A DNA stretch of 64,000 nucleotides, taken from NCBI GenBank assembly GCA_049487715.1, contig CP150553.1, positions 124,001 through 188,000 on the forward strand. Direction: 5' to 3'. Below the pieces are notes generated by a model. The model did not search any database, was not told the origin of the DNA, and saw nothing but the letters and a program-made list of their open reading frames with translations. The stretch comes from Pycnococcus provasolii. Its lineage: Eukaryota; Chlorophyta; Pseudoscourfieldiophyceae; Pseudoscourfieldiales. Below, one piece after another: positions 55,609 through 64,000 of the stretch (its first letter is position 1; every line of letters begins with the position of its first letter). A program made the position numbers and the translations under genes.

Positions 55609-58600
55609 CGATGAGTCTGGTTTACTTCGCTCGAGCTCGGAACGCCTTATGACCGCCGAGGAGGCAAGAGCTGCACTGCGTCTCCTGTGGAGACGCGAGA
55701 AGCGCATTCTTAGCAATCTCTTCGCATGCCTGCAGCTTAACATGGAACCAGGCCAGACGAGTGGCACGAGCGCGCGATTCACAGGCAGTGGACCAGATTC
55801 CTTCTTCCTCACGCATTTCCTGGTCCCGCCGAATCGATTCCGTCCGCCAAGCGTTCTTGGCGACAGCGTTTTTGAGCACCCGCTGAACTCTGCGTACGTG
55901 CGCATTCTAAATGCTGCAGAGCGTGCCGCGGGAGCGGGACTTGACGAAGGATCGACCGAGGAAGAATTCAAGCTAAGCAGATATGCCACCGCCGCGCTCG
56001 AGCTTCAGGATGCCGTCGCGGCGTTGATGGATTCTACAACCACGCGCAACAAGAGCGACAACGCCGTTGGCGTGAGACAGCTGCTCGAGAAGAAGGAGGG
56101 AGTTTTCAGGAAGAATATGATGGGCAAGCGCGTCAACTTTGCCGCACGATCGGTCATTTCACCAGATCCGTATCTCGCGCCTGACGAGATTGGCGTGCCT
56201 CCACCTCTTGCCGGCGGGCTGCTCTTTCCTGAGACTGTTACGCCGCATAATGTGCACATACTCCGCGAGGCGGTGATGAACGGGAAGACTGGCATACTGC
56301 CAGGCGCGGCGGCGGTGGAAGATAGCAACGGCAAGGTGGTTGATCTTAGCCGGCTTGACACCACCGCGCGCGTCGCGCTTGCTAAGCTGCTGGCGTCAGG
56401 CACGGGAACGAACAAGGATGGCGTCGTGGGAGCGCGTCCAAAGGTGGTCTACCGTACGCTGATGGATGGCGACATTCTTCTAGTTAACCGTCAACCGAGC
56501 CTGCACCGCCCGTCCATCATGGCGCACCGCGCGCGCCTCCTCAACGGCGAGCGCACGATACGCATGCACTACAGCAACTGCAGCCAGTACAATGCCGACT
56601 TTGACGGCGACGAGATGAACTTGCACTTGCCCCAGGATAGCATGGCACGCTCCGAGGCGTACAACGTGGCGAACGCGGATTTGCAGTACCATCTTCCCAC
56701 AGACGGAGGTCCAAAGCGAGGCCTGATTCAGGATCACATCATTGCACTTGTCAAGTTGACGAGCCGTGGTACCGCAAGTCTCACAAAGGAGGAAGTTACA
56801 CAGATGCTCTTCTTCGCGCTCGACGCAGGCTCGACAGCTGACCGAGCCGCAGTGTCGCGCGCCGGGGGCAGGAATGCGCATGCCCAAGGACAGAATCTGA
56901 GCATCACCGCTCTGACGAAAGGTAGAAAGCGGCGAGGCCAGGGAGTTGTGCACCAATTCAAGGAGGATCGGAAACGGCGTATCGATCTTCCACCTCCCGC
57001 GCTCGTCGTGCGATCGCCTTCGGGCGGCTGGTGTGCACGATGGACGGGCAAGCAGGTGGTTGAGTCGCTCATTGCCAATGTTGTGCGGCGGCATCTCCCC
57101 CCAGGCGATTCGAACGAGAGGCGCGCGCGTGTCACATTCAGCCATGGTTGCAAGGTGAAGCACGAGGCGTGGCCAGGTGGTACCATCAGCGACGGTGTCG
57201 GTGACGGCAGGTGCTTATTCGAAGATGGCGTTTTCGTGCATGGTATACTAGACAAGAACACCTTCGGCGGCGGCGGACTCATCCAATATTTGCACGAGTA
57301 TTACTCCCCCGCCGTCGCGGGAGCCATGCTCGGAAGTTTCAGCCGTCTCGGCACGTACCTGGTTGCGAACAGGTACGGCTTCACATGCGGCGTCTCAGAT
57401 CTATGGCTCAATGGTAATGCCGAGAAGGCTCGTGCGACGGCGCTCGCCGAAGCCGACGCGTCGTGCATTTCGGCGAGCTCAACCTTCGTGGGTTCTGTAG
57501 CATCTGCTATGTCAGGTGGCGCGGAGGTTGTGCGGCAAAGCGTGGCGTCGCGCCTTCGCGCACGGCCCGAGCTTGGCGCAGCGCTCGACACGAAGTGTTC
57601 GAGCAGCCTTGGAGGAGTGACGAGTGCCGCGATGAAATGCGCGAGCATCTCCGGCAAATCATCCGAGGGATCATATCTCGACCCGCTGCACAAGAGCAAT
57701 GGCATGAGCCAGATGACTTCGACTGGTGCGAAGGGAGGAATGGTGAACCAGCTGCAGATTTCGGTGTGTCTAGGACAGCAGGAGCTGGAGGGTCGACGTG
57801 TTCCACGCAACATGCTCGGCAAAACGCTTCCTTGCTTCACACCCTTCGACGTCTCCGCAGTGAGCGGGGGTTACATCGCGAGCCGCTTTCTCACTGGTCT
57901 TGATCCTAGGGAATTTTACTTTCACTGCATGGCTGGCCGCGACGGATTGGTGGACACCACCGTGAAAACATCTCGAAGCGGGTATCTGCAGAGGTGCCTC
58001 GTGAAAAGTCTCGAGGGTCTCCGTGTTCGTTACGACCACACAGTTCGCGACGACGTCGGCGACGGGATTGTGCAATTTCTCTACGGCGATGATGGGATCG
58101 ACGTGTCCAAGGTTGGGCTTCGCACCTTTCAGCCGGAATGTGTGTACGCGAATCGCACGCTCGCCGCGCGCGTGTGCGGGATGGAGAGCCAGGATCTCGT
58201 GGCGGATGTTTGTGGCGATGGGGCGGATGACAACGACGATGGATCAGACAAGAAAAAGAAGAAGCGTAAGTCACGTGGCACGGCGACCCTTCCGTCAGAT
58301 CCAGAGGCTGCGATGCACGCTGCGAAGCGTGCGATTGCGGACGCAACTCTCGACGCTGTTTGCGCAGACTCTGAGCAACCTCCGCTGCCTTTAACGGCGA
58401 CCGATCCAGCACCTGCGCCGGGCGTGACTTCGGAATGGCATCGTCAACTGGTGAGAGATTTTGTGAGCTCAAATCCTTCGCTATTTGCAACGTCCAAGGA
58501 GGCGGAAAAGGTGGCGAAGGCTGCACGAAAGGCGGACAAAAAGCTCAAGAAGAAGCTTGGTGTAGAAGCTGAGGATCCTGACGCGACAGATGCTAAGCCA

Positions 58601-60394
58601 TCCGCGGATGGATTTGCTCGGCTGTGCGAGAAACTCTACACCCTTGCACTAGCAGATCCGGGTGAGGCGGTGGGTGTCATTGCGGCTCAGAGCATCGGCG
58701 AGCCGTCGACGCAGATGACTCTAAAGTAAGTCTTACCTCTAATTATCCGTGGCGGATAAAAACAACAGTCACTAACAACTGAACCTAACACACTAAATTA
58801 AAACAGTACTTTCCACTTTGCTGGCCGAGGTGAGGCCAATGTCACGCTTGGAGTGCCGCGCCTTCGCGAGCTCCTGATGACGGCATCGGACCACATTTCC
58901 ACGCCGGTGCTTACCATCTCGATTCGAAATGACGTTCTTTGCGAGAAGATGTCCTCAGGAGCTTTGCCACGCCTTACCATCAATTCCGCTGCGGTGACTG
59001 CACTAAAGCCGGATGAGCAGAGTGACAACAGCCGTAGGCTAGCGGAGCTGCTTGCTTCGCGACTCCGTCGTGTGAGCGTGGCAGAGGTCATCAAGGAGAT
59101 CAGTGTGACAGAACGCGTTGGTGCCGAGCATCCGACAGAGCACGGTCGTCATGTTCGAACGTTCGAGGTGCATCTTCTCTTGCACAGTCTCGATAGCCTT
59201 CACAGCAGCAGTGGGTTGACCGTGAAACGTTCCGACATTGAGCATGCCATTGGCAAGCAGTTTTTGAAAGAGCTCTCTCGTGTCGTAAAGGCGGAGGCGC
59301 GCAAGTTGGGCACGGATGGCCCAACGAACGACATCTTTGGCGGTGAGGCGCTCGGCGATCTTGACGCGCCTCTCCCTCCTGCTCCACCTGCCGCGGATGC
59401 CGACGCCGATGCGAACGAGGGCAATGGAGATGACGATGCGGCCGCCGCGGCACAGCCTCGCGACAGCACGGGGGGACAGAATGCACCCCCGGCAGCCACG
59501 GCACGCTTGGCATCGCATAGACGACGTGTTTCGTTCGCAGACGATCCCAAGGATCTTGCGACGCATATGGAGGACGAGGAAGACGAGGCGGCAGAGCAGG
59601 CTCGTGGACGCGGGGGCAGGCGAGAGCTTGCGAGCTACGACGATGGTGACGCCAACGACGATCCTGCTGAGTTGGAAGGTGAGAGGACAATGATGGATGT
59701 AGACGGCAGCGAAGATGACGTCTACGACGTGTCGGCATTTGGTTTGCGAGTGCGCCACGTCTTCCAGGGCAATAACAAGCCAAGCAAGCACGTGGTCACG
59801 CTACACATGCCGTGTACGGGGCGCAAGTTACTTCTTCTGGAGCTCGCGGAGCTGGCGGCGACGCGCGCGCTGGTACGAAGTCCCACCGAGTCGCCAGATG
59901 TAAAGACGAACCTCGGCCGCTGCTACGTCGTGGAAAATCCGAAGCAACGTGGATCGTACATGCTGCAGGTTGACGGCAATGACTTTGTGCATGCTGCGTA
60001 CTTGCACACGGACATTGTCGACATCAGTGCCGTGCGCTGCAACGACGTCGCGGCGGTGCTCAATACTTTTGGCGTCGAGGCAGCACGGCGCACTGTGGTC
60101 GAGGAGATTGGCTCCGTCTTCGGCGCGTATGGCATCAAGGTGGACCCACGCCACCTCAGCCTGATTGGCGATGCGATGACCCACGGCGGCGGATATCGTG
60201 GCTTCAGTCGCATGGGCATGGCGCCCAACGGAAGCCCGCTCCTGAAGATGAGCTTCGAGTCTGCGGGCAAGTTTCTCACGGAGGCTGCTGTGCACGGCAG
60301 ATGTGACCGCCTCGATGGACCTTCTGCTCGCCTCGTGCTTGGTAAAATCGTGGAAGCAGGAACGGGCGAGTGTGAGCTCTTGCAAAAATTGTAG
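54617..60394 (+). CDS. RPA1: RNA polymerase I largest subunit
   Basis: Exon 1 (54617-58725) and exon 2 (58807-60394) are joined across an 81-bp intron with a GTAAGT donor and AACAG acceptor. The join restores a conserved block as QMTLN then TFHFAGRGEANVTLGVPRLREL, for 1,898 residues. It is the catalytic largest subunit of the rRNA-transcribing polymerase. Seen: N-terminal zinc clamp (CATCGLSFAHCPGHCGHVEL), MGKRVNFAARSVISPDP, RQPSLHRPSIMAHRAR, the magnesium-binding NADFDGDEMNLHLPQ (about 659), AGRDGLVDTTVKTSRSGYLQ and AQSIGEPSTQMTL (about 1356). Long acidic inserts (near 310-335 and in exon 2) are typical of Pol I rather than Pol II, and there is no heptad tail. The stop lies 17 bp from the stop of the convergent calpain gene. 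Confidence 0.93.
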
Positions 60395-60411
60395 TCATAA
60401 ATTAAAAACTT

Positions 60412-61714
60412 TTAATTGTCCCAAGTGTGGCCTTCCACCTCTAGACTGCTTTCATCGACATCGTCATGCGAACTGTTTTCCGGGTCGTAGCGAGCCTGCA
60501 CCTGGCCATTTGTGTCACAGTTCGTTTGCATATTGACGTCAACCCTCTTGAAGAGCCGCATGAAGTCTGCAAATGACATCCAGAATGCGCCATCCTTTTT
60601 GTCGTGCTGATCAGGGTCGTCCATACCACACTCGCTCGCAGCAACTGGATAGTCTTCCCATGCACCGTCGCCGTCGCTGAAGCGGCCGTGGAATTCGTTG
60701 CGCCCGTGTGGATTTCTAATCTGCACAAGGCGTAGCGGCTCACCCGTTTCGTCGTCCACCTCGTCGTCCACCTGGACAAATTGAATGACGGAGTATGCAT
60801 GGCCTCCAATCACACCCTCACCACTGCCTCGAGAAGAGCACACAACTAAGCACCCTTGCTGATCGAAGGTGTGGAGACGTTCCCAGAGCTCGTCGGAGTC
60901 GTTCAGTTCCGATGGCACGCCGTACTCTTCCGCGACAGGATCGTCGCAGTAGTAGTACTTGAGAGGATTGTCTTGGCTATCAATACGGCGAAGGTGAACT
61001 GTGGCTGGAACGAGCGGCGAGCTCTTATCCGCAGGTCTGCAGAAGAACCGGCCGCACTCGTGCGTGCCGCCGTCTGGACTCATCTTGATTGAAATCGTGG
61101 GTTTGCCGGTGAGCATTTCGAGCGCAACACCTGCGAAGCCACCGTCGAGTTTTCCGTAGCTGCCAACTAGCTTCGCCGCTGCTTTTTCAAGAAGACATGG
61201 CCACACCTCGCCGTCGCCCGTTGGTTTCGCCATCATGATATTTCCATAGTACTTTGGCTTTTTGGCAAAGGGAAGGCGGTCGTCGATCGTCACGACGTCC
61301 CACCTCTGTTCGGTCATGTCATAAAGTCGCACGTCGTATCGGCAGTCCTCCGCCAGCTCCGTCTGCTTGAACAGCCTTCGAACAAGAAACGGGAACTCCG
61401 CGATCGCTGCCATGGCGCTGACGAGCCAGCAGTCGCCAAGGCCACCCTGCTTGACGTCGAGCGGGCTGGTACACTCGAACAGCACGGGACTCTCCTCTGG
61501 CATACTTTTCGCGCCTTTGACGTACTTGATGGTCGCTTGCGTTCCCCACATTTGCTTGGGTCTTGCCCAACCCTCTCTAACAGTCTCGAGCATCTGCATG
61601 AGTTTCTCCTGTTCCTCCGGGTTTGCGTCGTCGCCCGACATGTTACCGAGCGACTCGTGAGCTGCTGGGAACGCCTCGTCCGTGTACACGCCATCCTCGT
61701 CGTAGGTTCCCTGA

Positions 61715-61754
<40 letters not shown>

Positions 61755-62076
61755 CGGGGTCTTCCGAGGGTACGTATCTCGGGTTAAACTTCGGCACACC
61801 AAAGAACCCTTCCGAACCTCCTTTTCGTACGTTAGGTGCCCGAAACTGCCTGAGGAAAGGCGGCAGTAGTGACTCGTCTCCTGAGTACAAAGAGGCCGCA
61901 ACGGAAGAGGCCAAAGAGGCCAAAGAGGCGGGCACATCACCAACATCGCCAACATCAAAGAGCAAGTTCCTTGGAGGAGAATCCTGGGGAGCCTCCTGAG
62001 AATCATCATCAGCCAAACCCGTGTGGGAAGTCTCTGGGAAGAAGCACGGACACAAAAAAGATATCATGGTGGACAT
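60412..62076 (-). CDS. Calpain-type cysteine protease
   Basis: Predicted 554 residues. The protease core (about 180-500) has the full triad: Cys in QGGLGDCWLVSAMAA (about 213), His in GGHAYSVIQF (about 424) and Asn in VQIRNPHGRNEFHG (about 453). The N-terminus (MISFLCPCFFPE) has paired Cys in a hydrophobic start and could be palmitoylated for membrane attachment. It is followed by an acidic low-complexity region with a run of Asp. No C2-like or EF-hand domain is seen after the core, so it is an atypical, protease-core-only calpain. Calcium activation is inferred from family. Confidence 0.9.
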
Positions 62077-62191
62077 GACATGCGAATATATAGGCGAATG
62101 ACAAAAGAGATATTTTTAAGGGTAAGATAGTTTGGGAGGTGGAAAAGTCAACTTCAGCTTCAACTAGAGTCTGCTTCAACTTCAACTTGTT

Positions 62192-63036
62192 TCACCCGGC
62201 CGGGTGGGTGGGTTTGCGGCCCCCGGGCCCCGGGCCACCTGCCGGGGAGTTTTTCTTGAAGTCTGCTTGGACATGTACAACCGAGATTCGGACGGTCGAC
62301 GCTGCCTGCGTTTTCCACGTCCCCATCCTCGTGAGTTGCTCCATGTTTCCGTGGTCGGCATACTTCTCTTCAAGAACGTCAACTTGCTGCGAAATCTCCT
62401 CCTCTTTCGACGACTGCGATCCTTGCTGCTCCTGCTCCGTAAGAGATCCTTGCTGCGACGACGGCTGCGATCCTCCTTTCTGCGGTATCACTCCTTCTTT
62501 CTTGAAAGCGCACAAGATCTTTTCTTTCTCTTCTTCAGTCAGATTCGGTTTCAGGCGGTCTATCAGGCGATAATAAAAAGTCCTCTCCTCCTCCAGGCCG
62601 GCGGCGAGCGCGGCGCTCGCGAGCGGACTGCCGGCAAACTGTAGCGTGCTGGTAGCCAGAGGCGTCTGTGAGGTGTTGACGGGTCCCGGGGGAGGCGCCG
62701 AGGGCGCGGGCGGTGGAGCGGGAAGCTTCGCCATCGCGGCCACGGCCTTGTCCCACGCGCCAAGCTTGGGTGCGTCGACGAAAGGTCGCAAGGCTTGCGC
62801 CACGGAGGGTGAAATCTCGTGGGCGGCCTTGGGCCAAACGACGTCGGTTGGAAGGTCGGCCGGCGCAGTGGATGTCGTCGTCGGCGAGGCGTCGACGTGT
62901 CGTCTTCGATGCTCCGAGTGTATTCCGCGAGAGCCGCCGGCACGTCGGTCCACGAGATGACGATTCCATAATGCCTTCCCTCGTCCTTTGGCTTGGACGT
63001 AGTCAGCTCAAGGCGATACAAGCTGCCATGTGACAT
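62192..63036 (-). CDS. Hypothetical protein, apparently frameshifted
   Basis: Two overlapping frames look like parts of one protein. From 63036: MSHGSLYRLELTTSKPKDEG, then VISWTDVPAALAEYTRSIED. From about 62893 one frame over: TTTSTAPADLPTDVVWPK, then ALRPFVDAPKLGAWDKAVAA, a helix (LTEEEKEKILCAFKKEGVI), Gln/Ser-rich sequence and a GC-rich end. Joining them needs a one-base shift in a GACGACGAC-type tract, where sequencing slippage is plausible. No family is recognised. The first codons overlap a perfect palindrome (63014-63050), so the true start is uncertain, and this may be the 3' part of a longer spliced gene. Confidence 0.4.
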
Positions 63037-63050
63037 GGCAGCTTGTATCG
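63014..63050. repeat. Perfect 37-bp palindrome (18-bp arms)
   Basis: Arm CGATACAAGCTGCCATGT, centre G at 63032, then the exact complement. Both outward directions read GGCAGCTTGTATCG into different downstream sequence. Confidence 0.95.
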
Positions 63051-63205
63051 GCGCCTGGCGCTGCCACTTCCCCCACCGCCCCCACCACCACAAACTTCAG
63101 CTGACGACGATACGTTCGAGGTCACGGATGTCCCAACACAACTCGAAAATAGGCGCGTCGTCGTGCACGTCGTCAAGGCGCCCAAGTCTGTGCCGTGGTC
63201 GCCAC

Positions 63206-63976
63206 TCAGAATTCCTCATCAGTTTCGCTGTCTGTTGACGATGTTAGCGACGGCGGTCCAAGCGACGTGTCTGATGTGTCAGAGTCACTTCCATGGTCGT
63301 CGTTCTCGTCGTTTGCAGTTGATTGCTGCTGTTGTTGTCGTTGAGTTTTTGGTGGGTTTTCCGAGCGAACTTTATCCGTTTGGACTGTATGCGTGTCCGT
63401 TGGTGCTCGCGTTTGTTGCGTTGGATTCCCCAGATGATGGTGCGTTTCCTGCTCGCTGAACTCGAGTTCGCGTTGTGTCACAGGCTGACGCGAGCTGTTG
63501 TGCTGAGGCTGTTGTTGCTGTTGTTGTTGCGACTCTGAGTTAGCTGTATGAACTTGTTCAGTTTGGACTTTGTGTGCGTCGGATTTGTCTCGCGTTTGTT
63601 GCGTTTTGTCACTGACGTCTTGTCCCAACTGAGGTTCGTCAAACTCAGCGTCGTATTGCGCAGGCTTGCGTACACTGTCAAGTTCCTGCTGTTGTTGCTG
63701 CGGAAGCACAATAGTAGCTTCGCTGTCTTCGGCTTCCGTTTTCGTGGCGGCAAATAGCTCCTCAGCGTCTCGCAATCTCTTTTCTGCGGACTGTACTACC
63801 AACTCGTGCACTGGTGTGCGTGGTGTACCTGTTGAGTCTGTCGCCGTGCTGCGCAAGCGCGCGAGGTGTGCGGTTGCGTCTTCCAAGAGTAGCCTAGAGG
63901 CTTCCTCACGTTCTGGCTCACTGCCGAACCGTGCGAGCCTGTACAGGTCTCCACGTTGGCTCGTCGTGAGCGCCAT
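63206..63976 (-). CDS. Low-complexity hydrophilic protein, unknown function
   Basis: Predicted 256 residues from the ATG at 63976, 24 bases from the window end. The first 80 residues are a charged helical segment (SQRGDLYRLARFGSEPEREE, then RDAEELFAATKTEAED). The rest is Gln/Thr/Ser-rich with two related stretches (TQQTRDKSDAHKVQTEQVH and TQQTRAPTDTHTVQTDKVR), an internal repeat of about 80 residues. The end is acidic (DTDSETDEEF-like). There is no known domain. It may be a separate gene or the first exon of the gene ending at 62192. Confidence 0.45.
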   Translation of the reverse strand: MALTTSQRGDLYRLARFGSEPEREEASRLLLEDATAHLARLRSTATDSTGTPRTPVHELVVQSAEKRLRDAEELFAATKTEAEDSEATIVLPQQQQQELDSVRKPAQYDAEFDEPQLGQDVSDKTQQTRDKSDAHKVQTEQVHTANSESQQQQQQQPQHNSSRQPVTQRELEFSEQETHHHLGNPTQQTRAPTDTHTVQTDKVRSENPPKTQRQQQQQSTANDENDDHGSDSDTSDTSLGPPSLTSSTDSETDEEF

Positions 63977-64000
63977 ACTGCGGCGCGTCGAACGCGTCTG

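Overview
The window is nuclear DNA from a small eukaryote with dense genes and few introns. I favour a green alga of the prasinophyte type. Several proteins start with Arg/Ser-rich, green-style organelle transit peptides and no preceding ER signal (39946, 48531, 52933). A surface protein carries the R-R-x-L-L-Q type motifs common in green algal secreted proteins, and one gene looks like an algal selenoprotein. The genus is not provable from this sequence. TTAGGG-type repeats also fit other algal groups.

Layout: 0.4-6.4 kb holds a flavin monooxygenase, an ankyrin-like protein, a J-domain protein and a TauE/SafE-type exporter. 6.7-13.8 kb is a recently rearranged cluster of secreted proteins. 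It has a small secreted ankyrin protein (minus), a trypsin-like protease with two degenerate superoxide-dismutase-like domains (plus), and a second protease whose tail is a copy of the ankyrin gene. 14.1-23 kb is one giant cell-surface gene with YHYH, tandem Cys, EGF-like and REJ-like regions and a probable GPI tail, interrupted by a one-base frameshift. 24.2-33.9 kb holds a class II histone deacetylase, a two-exon membrane protein, a four-domain FSH1/AMP-ligase/acyltransferase-3/carrier megaenzyme and an unknown protein. 34.2-39.9 kb is repeat-rich, with stem-loops, a TA-flanked MITE, a surface protein and a complete-ended Mutator-like element with 162-bp identical TIRs and a 9-bp target duplication. 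39.9-54.3 kb holds a methyltransferase, a candidate selenoprotein with a SECIS-like 3' element, a TPR/CS co-chaperone, a cyclophilin, a plastid membrane protein and a lipase that both contain in-frame TGA codons, a GNA1 acetyltransferase and a chlorophyllase-like hydrolase. 54.6-64 kb holds the RNA polymerase I largest subunit (one intron), a calpain and two low-complexity proteins.

Three patterns cross the window. First, short (CCCTAA)n arrays recur in the 5' flanks of genes, and inside the Mutator-element TIRs. Second, three genes between 42 and 54 kb read through an in-frame TGA, one of them with a credible SECIS. Third, four or more coding regions are split by single-base shifts, so assembly indels must be excluded before any of them is called a pseudogene.
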